Assembly (NCBI GenBank): GCA_900553315.1
Contig: USCW01000140.1
Location: forward strand, 1 to 5,139
DNA from: an uncultured Eubacteriales bacterium
GTDB taxonomy: Bacteria; Bacillota; Clostridia; Christensenellales; Aristaeellaceae
DNA length: 5,139 nucleotides
Direction of reading: 5' to 3'
This document shows, in pieces, positions 1 to 5,139 of the stretch. A program made the translations under genes and the position numbers. The stretch's first letter is position 1. The number at the start of each line of letters is the position of its first letter. The notes under the pieces were generated by a model that was given only the letters and a program-made list of their open reading frames with translations, made no database searches and was not told the DNA's origin.

Positions 1-421
1 CGGCGCCCTCGACAGGCTCGCCATTCAGCAGCCATTGCAGCGTCACGGGAACATCGTCGTAACCGACCAGCTCCGCAACCAGCGTTACCTTGTCGCCGTA
101 GTAGATTACATCGCCGTCGTGCTTCAGCGTGACCTTGATGCTGCGCTCGGGGGCAGCGGTCGGCGCTTCCGCGGGTTCAGCGGTCGGCGCTTCCGTCGGA
201 ACCTCCGTGGGTGCAGCCGTCGGCTCTGCGGACGGCTCAGCGGTGGGCGTGGCCGTCGGCGCTTCGGTAGTCACTTCGGTGGGAACTGCCGTGACCGTTG
301 CTGTGGGCTCAGTCGTCACAACCGGAGCCAAATCGCTGGGTGTGCCAACATCTTCGGCAAAGGCGGCCGTGGTGTATAGCAGCAGCGCCATTGCGGCGAA
401 CAATGCGGTAAACTTTTTCAT
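1..421 (-). CDS. Secreted protein with Pro/Thr/Glu-rich linker and Ig-like domain start (N-terminal part)
   Basis: This is the first 140 codons of a gene that runs off the left edge of the window. The ATG at 421 follows a near-ideal Shine-Dalgarno AGGAGG seven bases upstream. The product opens with a classic Sec signal peptide: two lysines, a hydrophobic core to about residue 16, and an AFA cleavage site after residue 22. Residues about 30-92 are a low-complexity linker of repeated PTEAPTAEP-like units, typical of extracellular spacer segments. From about residue 94 (IKVTLKHDGDVIYYGDKVTL) the sequence looks like the first strands of an Ig-like beta-sandwich domain, ending LQWLLNGEPVEGA at the edge. 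The protein is expected outside the cell or attached to the surface; the missing C-terminus would show whether there is a sortase, S-layer or other anchor. The gene has its own candidate promoter and no evident link to the methionine genes. Its function is unknown. Confidence 0.88.
   Translation of the reverse strand, partial: MKKFTALFAAMALLLYTTAAFAEDVGTPSDLAPVVTTEPTATVTAVPTEVTTEAPTATPTAEPSAEPTAAPTEVPTEAPTAEPAEAPTAAPERSIKVTLKHDGDVIYYGDKVTLVAELVGYDDVPVTLQWLLNGEPVEGA
154..195. repeat. In-frame 18-bp direct repeat in the PT-rich linker coding region
   Basis: An 18-bp segment is repeated exactly at 154-171 and 178-195, a 24-bp (eight-codon) period. A degenerate third copy lies further along, near 254-265. 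On the minus strand each copy encodes an EAPTA-type unit. Identity at the DNA level as well as the protein level suggests recent duplication or slippage rather than only selection on composition. Confidence 0.7.
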
Positions 422-496
422 GTTGTAACCTCCTGTTGATGAAATTGCTAAGTCGGTATATCAAAGACATATGCTTGTAGCTTCAATTTCAACCCC

Positions 497-531
497 ATTA
501 TAACATACGAAGGTTACATAGTACGTTACAT
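497..531 (-). promoter_or_regulatory. Promoter of the secreted-protein gene with upstream direct repeats
   Basis: On the minus strand a perfect TATAAT -10 element lies at 497-502, about 75 bases before the ATG, giving a 5' leader of roughly 70 nt. The hexamer 17 bp upstream (520-525, CGTACT) does not resemble TTGACA. Instead, two exact 7-bp direct repeats (GTTACAT read on the plus strand, 513-519 and 525-531, 12 bp apart) cover the -35 zone. A third, weaker copy (TAACAT, 501-506) overlaps the -10. A good -10 with no -35 and helically phased direct repeats is the usual look of a promoter needing an activator of the OmpR/PhoB response-regulator type. The -10 is seen; activator control is inferred. 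Confidence 0.5.
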
Positions 532-569
532 CTCAAAACTTTTATAACTTTTTTTCTGCGAGATATATC

Positions 570-2930
570 TCAGGCGTGCGCCTGTGCGAAGCGCACAGCG
601 TCCATTGCGTCGTGGGCGTAGAAGTCCGCACCGATGGAACGGGCCAACTCGGCGGTAAGCACCGCACCGCCCACCGCGATCAGACACTCCGACGCTTCCC
701 GGTGCAGCAGCGCAATGGTGCGCTCCATGGCGGGTACAGTCGTGGTCATCAGCGCGGAAAGTCCCACCAAATGAATGCCCTCCCGCTGTACCGCATCCAA
801 GACCGTTTCCGCCTTCACGTTTTTGCCAAGGTCAAGCACCTCAAAGCCATAGGATTCCAGCATGACCCGCACAATGTTCTTGCCGATGTCGTGTACGTCG
901 CCCTCGACTGTGGCAAGGATCATGCGGCCCTGCTTGCGGACGGACTCGCCGCTGCTTGCCAAGGCGGCCTGAATGGGCACGAACGCCCGCTGAGCCGCTT
1001 CCGCGCTCATCAAAAGCTGGGGCAGATACAGCGTGCCGTGCTCGTAATCCGCGCCGACCCGCGTCAGTGCCGGGAGCATCCGATTCTCCACAAGGGACAG
1101 CGGCGCTTCGCCGTCGCGGAGCAGCGCGGCGGCGGCGGACTCCGCTTCGGCGGTAAGCCCGCGATATACGGCCTCCTCCAAGGAGAAGGTTGTGCTGGAC
1201 TTCACCTCGGCGGGAGCGGCGTTGGCAAATCGCGCTACATACGCGCCGCAGCCCGGGTCACAGCCCCGCAACGCCAAGGCCGCGTGCCATGTGTCCATCA
1301 TGGCCTCGCTCAGGGGATTCATGATCGCTGCGTCCAGCCCGGCATAGATCGCCATGCTCAGGAAAGCTGTGGTCATTTTCTCCCGCTGGGGCAGACCGAA
1401 GGAAATGTTGCTTACGCCTAACACCGTGCGCACGCCCAGCTCTTCCCGGCAGCGGCGGAGCGTTTCGAGGGTTACATGGGCATTACAATCCCCTGTGGAG
1501 ATCGTCAGCACCAGCGCATCCATCACTATATCGCGCTTTTCAATCCCATATTCGGCAGCCTTCGACAAAATCCGTTGCCCAATCGCAATGCGTCCCTCCG
1601 CCGTTTCGGGGATGCCGTTTTCATCCAGCAGCAGCGCCACCACGGCGCCGCCGTAGCGCCTCACCAGCGGGAACACCGCGTCCATCACCGCTTCCTTGCC
1701 GCTGACGGAGTTGACCAGCGCCTTGCCGTTGTAGGCGCGAAGCCCCCGTGCGAGTGCCTCCGGGTCGGAGCTGTCTAATTGCAAGGGACAGCCGCACACA
1801 CCCTGAATGCCTACCACGGCCTTTTCCATCCACGCGGGCTCGTCGATCTGCGGCAGACCCACGTTCACGTCCAGCACATGCGCTCCCGCCATGGATTGCG
1901 CGACGGCTTCCTTGAGCAGATAGTTCACGTCCTCGTCGCGCAGGGCTTCCTTCATTTTCTTCTTGCCTGTGGGGTTGATGCGCTCGCCGATGATGATCGG
2001 AGCCTTCTCCAGACAAACGGCCTCCGTGCCGGAGGACGCCCACGTTCCGGGCGTGACCTGCCGGGGCGCAGGGGACAGCCCCGCACAGGCGGCGATCATG
2101 GCGGAGATATGCGCAGGGGTGGTGCCGCAGCAGCCGCCCAGCAGCCACGCGCCGCCCTTTGCCAAGGCCTGCTGACAGGCGGCGAATTCCTCCGGGCCGG
2201 CAGGAAACACCGTGCGTCCGGCCTTGATGCGGGGAAGACCCGCGTTCGGCTGGCACATCAGCGGCAGATTTGTTACCTTTGCAACACGGGCCAAGAGGGG
2301 GAGCATTTCGCGTCCGCCGAGGCCGCAGTTCAGGCCCAGCGCCGTGACGCGCAGACTGTCCAGCAGCACCGCCATGGTCTCCACCGAGCCGCCGGTAAGC
2401 AGCTTGCCCTCCGCATCGGCGGTCATGGTGGCGAAAACGGGTAGGTCGCAGGCCTCATGCGCACCCAGTACGGCGGCCTTCATTTCATAGGGGTCGCCGA
2501 TGGTTTCAATGATGATGCAGTCGGCCCCGGCCTCCGCCCCCAGTCGTGCGGACTCGCGGTACGCGGAAACGGCCTCCTCGAAGGGCAGTTCGCCATAGGG
2601 GGCCAGCAGCTTGCCCGTGGGACCCATGTCAAAGGCCACCCAGCCGTGACCGGCCTCCTGCGTGGCTTTCTTTGCCAGATGCACGCCCGCACGGATGATG
2701 GCTGGCAGTTCGGGGCCGAAGCGCAGGGACGTTGCGCCGAAGGTGTTGGTGGTCACGATGTCGCAGCCTGCATCCAGATAAGCGCGATGCACCGCCTTGA
2801 CGGCTTCGGGATGGGACAGGTTCCAGCCTTCGGGCACCTCGCCGCCGCGCAGTCCGGCGGCCTGCAGCATGGTACCCATGCCGCCGTCCAGGTAGATCAG
2901 ACGCTTTCCCAGCGTTTCCTGTAAGGTCAT
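570..2930 (-). CDS. metH: Cobalamin-dependent methionine synthase lacking the activation domain
   Basis: Cytoplasmic 5-methyltetrahydrofolate:homocysteine methyltransferase, 786 residues, carrying three of the four MetH modules. Residues about 5-285 form the homocysteine-binding barrel, with GGMGTML near the start and the zinc ligands Cys202 (LNC) and Cys267-Cys268 (GGCCGTTPAHI). Residues about 310-560 are the pterin-binding barrel (INPTGKKK at 319, LDVNVG at 353, NSVSGKE at 407, SNISFGLP at 507). About 575-660 is the helical cap, and 668-786 is the Rossmann cobalamin domain with the DxHxxG motif D678-H680-G683 (His680 is the lower cobalt ligand), S725-x-L and Gly754-Gly755. The E. coli enzyme has 1227 residues; the missing part is the S-adenosylmethionine-binding reactivation domain, encoded here by the gene just upstream. 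The start at 2930 is fixed by an ATGA overlap with that gene's stop, by AAGGAG eight bases upstream (2939-2944), and by homology. The frame stays open further upstream, but that stretch lies inside the preceding gene. No intrinsic terminator follows the stop. Confidence 0.97.
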   Translation of the reverse strand: MTLQETLGKRLIYLDGGMGTMLQAAGLRGGEVPEGWNLSHPEAVKAVHRAYLDAGCDIVTTNTFGATSLRFGPELPAIIRAGVHLAKKATQEAGHGWVAFDMGPTGKLLAPYGELPFEEAVSAYRESARLGAEAGADCIIIETIGDPYEMKAAVLGAHEACDLPVFATMTADAEGKLLTGGSVETMAVLLDSLRVTALGLNCGLGGREMLPLLARVAKVTNLPLMCQPNAGLPRIKAGRTVFPAGPEEFAACQQALAKGGAWLLGGCCGTTPAHISAMIAACAGLSPAPRQVTPGTWASSGTEAVCLEKAPIIIGERINPTGKKKMKEALRDEDVNYLLKEAVAQSMAGAHVLDVNVGLPQIDEPAWMEKAVVGIQGVCGCPLQLDSSDPEALARGLRAYNGKALVNSVSGKEAVMDAVFPLVRRYGGAVVALLLDENGIPETAEGRIAIGQRILSKAAEYGIEKRDIVMDALVLTISTGDCNAHVTLETLRRCREELGVRTVLGVSNISFGLPQREKMTTAFLSMAIYAGLDAAIMNPLSEAMMDTWHAALALRGCDPGCGAYVARFANAAPAEVKSSTTFSLEEAVYRGLTAEAESAAAALLRDGEAPLSLVENRMLPALTRVGADYEHGTLYLPQLLMSAEAAQRAFVPIQAALASSGESVRKQGRMILATVEGDVHDIGKNIVRVMLESYGFEVLDLGKNVKAETVLDAVQREGIHLVGLSALMTTTVPAMERTIALLHREASECLIAVGGAVLTAELARSIGADFYAHDAMDAVRFAQAHA

Positions 2931-3595
2931 GGAGAGGACTCCTTTCCGGGGGACTGCCGCCGATAAGGGCAGTCCGTGTTGGGGCAGGATGAACATGCGT
3001 GACCGCAGCCACGGGCGGTCTGTGTGGAAGCACCAATGCCACACAGGGCGGTGACGGACTTTTCCGGCTGAAGCTGACCGCCCGCGTTGAGAGTCAGGCC
3101 GATGCGATAGGCTTCCAGCAGAGCTAGTAGCGGCCCCTGCAAGGATAGGGGCAGATCGCCGTAGCCGGGAGAAAAGCGTGAGGTCAGCGTCAGGTTTTCC
3201 GTGTGGAGCGTCTGCGCCAGCTTCGCGCAGGTGTCGTCCAGCCGTGCTTCCAGCAATGCGGCGGCACAGCCGTTGACGGCCAGCGCCCGTGCGGGGTGCA
3301 GCAGCATCTCCCGGCGAATAAGCTGATCCACACCGCTGCCCAGCGTGCCGCACAGGAGGATAGCTTCGGTGCAGCCATCAAGATGGCGGCGGATGCTCTG
3401 CCCTGTCAGCGGAAGCTCGCCCAGCAGCAGGGTGCTGCCGTCCCCATGCAGCGGCAGCCGCACGCTTCGCCAGCGATAATTCGCTGCTTCGGTCAGCAGC
3501 GTCCCTGCCTCCTGCGCTAGCTGCATCAGCTCCGTCGTGGGCTCTCCGCGCACGCCCATGTAGCGCAGGGCCTCCCGAAGCTCAAAGGGCGGCAT
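2927..3595 (-). CDS. Stand-alone methionine synthase activation-domain protein
   Basis: A 222-residue cytoplasmic protein matching the vitamin B12-dependent methionine synthase activation domain family, which is the C-terminal module of E. coli MetH. The clearest motif is RFSPGYGDLPLSLQ at residues 140-153, corresponding to the S-adenosylmethionine-binding RxxPGY loop. It is followed by PEKSVTALCGIG at 177-188, the usual closing segment. The N-terminal LREALRYMGVRG is also typical of free-standing Clostridia and Thermotoga versions. Its expected role is reductive methylation of inactive cob(II)alamin MetH. The tail contains Cys197-x3-Cys201-x2-Cys204-x4-Cys209, which E. coli MetH does not have and which could bind a metal or Fe-S cluster (inference). 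The start ATG at 3595 overlaps the end of metF by 14 bp and has a modest GGAGA site about ten bases upstream; the stop overlaps the metH start as ATGA. Co-translation with metF and metH is likely. It is shorter than the roughly 330-residue E. coli domain. Confidence 0.92.
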   Translation of the reverse strand: MPPFELREALRYMGVRGEPTTELMQLAQEAGTLLTEAANYRWRSVRLPLHGDGSTLLLGELPLTGQSIRRHLDGCTEAILLCGTLGSGVDQLIRREMLLHPARALAVNGCAAALLEARLDDTCAKLAQTLHTENLTLTSRFSPGYGDLPLSLQGPLLALLEAYRIGLTLNAGGQLQPEKSVTALCGIGASTQTARGCGHACSSCPNTDCPYRRQSPGKESSP

Positions 3596-4451
3596 GGCCG
3601 AGAATCTCCGAAAGGTTGCTCAGAATGGCGCGGGTGATCCACGGTTTATTCATGGTATACAGGTGGATATGGTTTACGCCGTTGGCGATCAGGTCGATGA
3701 TTTGTTCTGTGGCGAAGGCTACGCCCGCCTGTGCCATGGCCTTGGGATCGTCCCAGAAGCGGTCGGCGATGGCGGCGAAGCGGGGCGGCAGAGCCGCGCC
3801 GGAGAGCTGCACCGTGCGCTTCAGGAGCCGGGTATCCGTGATAGGCATGATGCCTGCCACCACGGGGACGCGGATGCCCCGGCGCAGCGCCCGGAACAGG
3901 AAGTTATATAAGATGGCGTTATCGAAAAACATCTGCGTGGTCAGGAAGTCTGCGCCTGCGTCCACCTTGGCCTTTAAATAATCAAGGTCCTGCTGGCGGG
4001 AGACGCTTTCCGGATGACCCTCGGGATAGCATGCCGCACCGACACAGAAGCTTCCCCGCGCCTTAATGAAGCGGATAAGGTCGGCGGCATGGGTGAAATC
4101 CCCCGCCGGAGCACCCTCCTTGGGCATATCGCCCCGCAGGGCAAGCACGTTTTCCATGCCTGCGGTCTGCATCTGATCCAGCACCTGCGTCACCTGCTCC
4201 CGCGTGGATTGCAGACAGGTGAGGTGGCACAGAGAGGTCACGCCGCACTTTTCCACCTCCTGCGCCAAGGCGAGCGTATGGCGGGGGGTATTGCCCGCCG
4301 CGCCGTAGGTCACGGAGATGAAGTCCGGATGAAGGGACGCGATCTCGCGGGTGAGCGATGCGGCCTGCTCCATGCCGGAGAAGGCCTTGGGCGGGAAGAT
4401 CTCGCAGGAAAGGTGAATGCGGCCGTCGGTCAGAATGTCCTGTATACGCAC
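3582..4451 (-). CDS. metF: Methylenetetrahydrofolate reductase
   Basis: A 289-residue flavoprotein of the MetF family, the usual bacterial length. It reduces 5,10-methylenetetrahydrofolate to 5-methyltetrahydrofolate in the cytoplasm and supplies the methyl donor for MetH downstream. Recognisable segments are CEIFPPK at 16-22 (Glu17 matches the catalytic acid, E. coli Glu28), SVTYGAAGN at 46-54, LALRGD at 103-108 (Asp108 matches E. coli Asp120, near the flavin), GAACYPEGHPES at 138-149, TTQMFFD at 171-177 (Gln173), GIMPI at 200-204 and HLYTMN at 263-268. The start is GTG at 4451, supported by a GAGGGG Shine-Dalgarno at 4457-4462 and by alignment of the N-terminus; no in-frame ATG lies nearby upstream. 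The 3' end overlaps the activation-protein gene by 14 bp. The gene follows a terminator by about 45 bp, so it either has its own weak promoter or depends on readthrough. A Wood-Ljungdahl role is less likely because its partners here are methionine genes. Confidence 0.97.
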   Translation of the reverse strand: MRIQDILTDGRIHLSCEIFPPKAFSGMEQAASLTREIASLHPDFISVTYGAAGNTPRHTLALAQEVEKCGVTSLCHLTCLQSTREQVTQVLDQMQTAGMENVLALRGDMPKEGAPAGDFTHAADLIRFIKARGSFCVGAACYPEGHPESVSRQQDLDYLKAKVDAGADFLTTQMFFDNAILYNFLFRALRRGIRVPVVAGIMPITDTRLLKRTVQLSGAALPPRFAAIADRFWDDPKAMAQAGVAFATEQIIDLIANGVNHIHLYTMNKPWITRAILSNLSEILGHAAL

Positions 4452-4456
4452 GATAA

Positions 4457-4462
4457 CCCCTC
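4457..4462 (-). promoter_or_regulatory. Ribosome binding site deciding the GTG start of metF
   Basis: GAGGGG on the minus strand sits five bases before the GTG at 4451-4449. There is no ATG or other well-placed start nearby, so this site is the main support for a GTG start. Confidence 0.7.
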
Positions 4463-4495
4463 GTTCCGTTGTATAAGTTTCAAGAGCGTGCTGAT

Positions 4496-4538
4496 AAAAA
4501 AAGTCCTACGGCAGCACGGTAACTTGCCTCCGCAGGAC
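4496..4538 (-). terminator. Intrinsic terminator after the DtxR-family gene
   Basis: Read on the minus strand, a 9-bp stem (arms 4530-4538 and 4503-4511, one G-U pair) continues after one mismatch into a 4-bp inner stem with an 8-base loop. It is followed directly by seven T (4496-4502). This is a strong Rho-independent terminator located 36 bases after the stop codon of the metal-regulator gene and 44 bases ahead of the metF start. It should separate the regulator from the methionine operon. Because it is so close to metF, partial readthrough or attenuation cannot be excluded. Confidence 0.88.
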
Positions 4539-4545
4539 GATGATA

Positions 4546-4558
4546 CCCCCGTCGGGGG
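4546..4558. other. Small GC-only hairpin CCCCC-GTC-GGGGG
   Basis: A perfect 5-bp C/G stem with a three-base loop sits between the regulator stop codon and the terminator. It has no T tract of its own. It could stabilise the mRNA 3' end or be part of a folded metF leader; no specific role can be assigned. Confidence 0.5.
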
Positions 4559-4574
4559 AAACTTGGTCGAAGCG

Positions 4575-4982
4575 TCAGTTGGCTTCGTTGGCGGGCGCTT
4601 CCGCTGTCTCGTGTTCCATGGATTCCGACATGTGGCGCTTGATGGCCTGAAAGGTCTCGTCGCTCATGTCGTGCTCCATTTTGCACGCGTCGGTGCGGGC
4701 CACTTTGGGGTCTACGCCCAGCCAGGTAAGCAGCTCGGTCAGCACCTTATGCCGCTCATACATCCGGCTGGCAATGGTCATACCCTTGTCCGTCAGCGTA
4801 ATGAGCCCCTCACGATCCATGGTGATGTATCCGTTCTCCCGCAGGCGTTTGGTGGCATAGCTCACGCTTGGCTTTGTTACGCCCAGCTCTGCCGCGATGT
4901 CGATGGAGCGAATGTATCCATGCCGCTCAGACATCATCAGCATGGCCTCCAGATAATCTTCCGATGATTTCAGAATCTGCAT
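4575..4982 (-). CDS. DtxR/MntR-family metal-dependent transcriptional repressor
   Basis: A 135-residue cytoplasmic DNA-binding protein with an N-terminal winged helix (about 1-62, recognition region AAELGVTKPSVSYATKRL, wing ENGYITMDREGLITLT) and a helical dimerisation and metal-binding domain (about 65-118). There is no C-terminal SH3-like domain, so it has the two-domain layout of MntR (142 residues) rather than that of DtxR or IdeR. By eye alignment, candidate metal ligands are Asp9, Glu12, His78, Cys100, Glu103 and His104. Asp9 is MntR-like, whereas Cys100 replaces MntR Glu99 and matches the DtxR cysteine (ACxxEH), so iron or manganese is possible. The last 18 residues are acidic and disordered-looking. 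I chose the ATG at 4982 because AAAGGA (4991-4996) is eight bases upstream; the ATG at 4991 abuts that site. It is flanked by its own promoter and terminator. Its target genes are not in view. Confidence 0.92.
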   Translation of the reverse strand: MQILKSSEDYLEAMLMMSERHGYIRSIDIAAELGVTKPSVSYATKRLRENGYITMDREGLITLTDKGMTIASRMYERHKVLTELLTWLGVDPKVARTDACKMEHDMSDETFQAIKRHMSESMEHETAEAPANEAN

Positions 4983-4990
4983 GGCTATCA

Positions 4991-4996
4991 TCCTTT
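4991..4996 (-). promoter_or_regulatory. Ribosome binding site deciding the start of the DtxR-family gene
   Basis: AAAGGA on the minus strand lies eight bases before the ATG at 4982, a normal spacing. It directly touches or overlaps the alternative ATG at 4991, which would leave no spacer. This favours the shorter protein. Confidence 0.7.
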
Positions 4997-5015
4997 CAGT
5001 TGCTGTGACACTCTT

Positions 5016-5044
5016 ATCTTAGCACACCCCCCGTCAAAAAGCAA
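5016..5044 (-). promoter_or_regulatory. Candidate extended -10 promoter of the DtxR-family gene
   Basis: On the minus strand TGC-TAAGAT (5016-5024) forms an extended -10 element. A weak -35 TTGCTT (5039-5044) lies 17 bp upstream, and a G6 run sits in the spacer. The predicted transcript would start near 5009, leaving a leader of about 27 nt. A TTGACG motif at 5032-5037 looks more like a -35 but is only 10 bp from the -10. I see no convincing inverted-repeat operator for self-repression. Confidence 0.45.
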
Positions 5045-5089
5045 ACAAAAAAGATGCCTCTAACTTTTGAAGAACGGGGGGAGGAAACG

Positions 5090-5133
5090 CTGGGGGAGAG
5101 GCCGCTTCTCTGAGAGAAGCGCCTCTCCCCCAG
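5090..5133. repeat. Long near-perfect hairpin (20-bp stem) near the window edge
   Basis: Arms 5090-5110 and 5114-5133 pair over 20 bp with a single bulged C and a three-base TGA loop. Neither side carries an immediate T tract, so it is not a textbook intrinsic terminator. It lies about 45 bp upstream of the -35 of the DtxR-family gene. It could be the 3' end of a minus-strand gene beyond the window, or a copy of a palindromic intergenic repeat. The outer GGGGG/CCCCC boundary with a following CCCCC run resembles GC-rich palindromic spacers seen in some Clostridia genomes (from memory, not checked). Confidence 0.75.
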
Positions 5134-5139
5134 ACCCCC

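Noticed and set aside
129..428. Plus-strand frame with Gly/Ala/Val/Ser repeats (VGASVGTSVGAAVG-like)
   Set aside because: The repeats are the antisense reading of the PT-rich linker codons. The minus-strand frame has a signal peptide and a strong Shine-Dalgarno, so it is the real gene.
560..584. GAGATATATCTC and CAGGC/GCCTG palindromes as a metH terminator
   Set aside because: Stems of four to five bp with no following T run on the minus strand do not make an intrinsic terminator.
576..1421. Plus-strand open frame of 281 codons antisense to metH
   Set aside because: The sequence is the complement of well-conserved MetH codons, has no family motifs and no convincing ribosome binding site.
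2931..3353. N-terminal extension of the metH frame giving a 927-residue protein
   Set aside because: The extra 141 residues lie inside the activation-protein gene in another frame and resemble no domain. The ATG at 2930 has a Shine-Dalgarno site and an ATGA overlap and begins at the normal MetH N-terminus.
4452..4574. SAM, T-box or cobalamin riboswitch ahead of the methionine operon
   Set aside because: The gap is short and none of the conserved core sequences of these riboswitches is visible. Most of the space is taken by the regulator's terminator and the metF ribosome binding site.
4014..4967. Plus-strand open frame of 317 codons
   Set aside because: It crosses metF, the terminator and the metal-regulator gene antisense. 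Its translation is His/Gly/Arg-rich and looks like no protein family, as expected for a shadow in GC-rich DNA.
4983..4991. ATG at 4991 as start of the DtxR-family protein
   Set aside because: The Shine-Dalgarno AAAGG directly abuts this codon with no spacer, whereas the ATG at 4982 has eight bases of spacing and gives the usual family N-terminus.
5032..5037. TTGACG as the -35 of the metal-regulator promoter
   Set aside because: It is only 10 bp from the TAAGAT -10, and no other good -10 lies 16-18 bp downstream of it.

Overview
The window reads as a chromosomal piece of a GC-rich member of the Bacillota, most likely class Clostridia (gut Oscillospiraceae-like). This rests on strong purine-rich Shine-Dalgarno sites, a cobalamin-dependent methionine synthase that lacks the fused reactivation domain, a short two-domain DtxR-type metal regulator, and a secreted protein with a Pro/Thr/Glu-rich linker. 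The genus cannot be fixed from sequence alone. All five genes I can support lie on the minus strand, so transcription runs from high to low coordinates. Long plus-strand reading frames are shadows of these GC-rich genes.

Layout, in the direction of transcription. Positions 5139 to 4983 hold a very strong 20-bp hairpin (5090-5133) and a candidate extended -10 promoter. Next comes a 135-residue DtxR/MntR-family metal-dependent repressor (4575-4982), followed by a good intrinsic terminator (4496-4538). Then comes a compact three-gene methionine cluster. It consists of metF, methylenetetrahydrofolate reductase (3582-4451, GTG start), a stand-alone methionine synthase activation-domain protein (2927-3595, overlapping metF by 14 bp), and metH, a 786-residue cobalamin-dependent methionine synthase (570-2930, overlapping the preceding gene by the 4-bp ATGA junction). 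After a 148-bp AT-rich gap with a clear TATAAT -10 element and direct repeats, the window ends inside the 5' part of a gene for a secreted protein (1-421, cut by the window edge).

How the genes work together: MetF makes 5-methyltetrahydrofolate. MetH moves that methyl group through its cobalamin cofactor to homocysteine, giving methionine. The separate activation protein is expected to bring oxidised cob(II)alamin MetH back into the cycle using S-adenosylmethionine and an electron donor, the job done by the C-terminal domain of E. coli MetH. The overlaps point to one transcript with coupled translation, which should keep the separate domain in step with MetH. The metal regulator has its own promoter and terminator, and nothing in the sequence shows that it controls the methionine genes. 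The secreted protein seems unrelated.

No mobile element, CRISPR array, tRNA, rRNA or obvious new system is visible. The points most worth checking are the split MetH with a four-cysteine tail on its activation protein, the mixed metal-site residues of the DtxR-family protein, the direct repeats at the secreted-protein promoter, and the large hairpin at the window edge.
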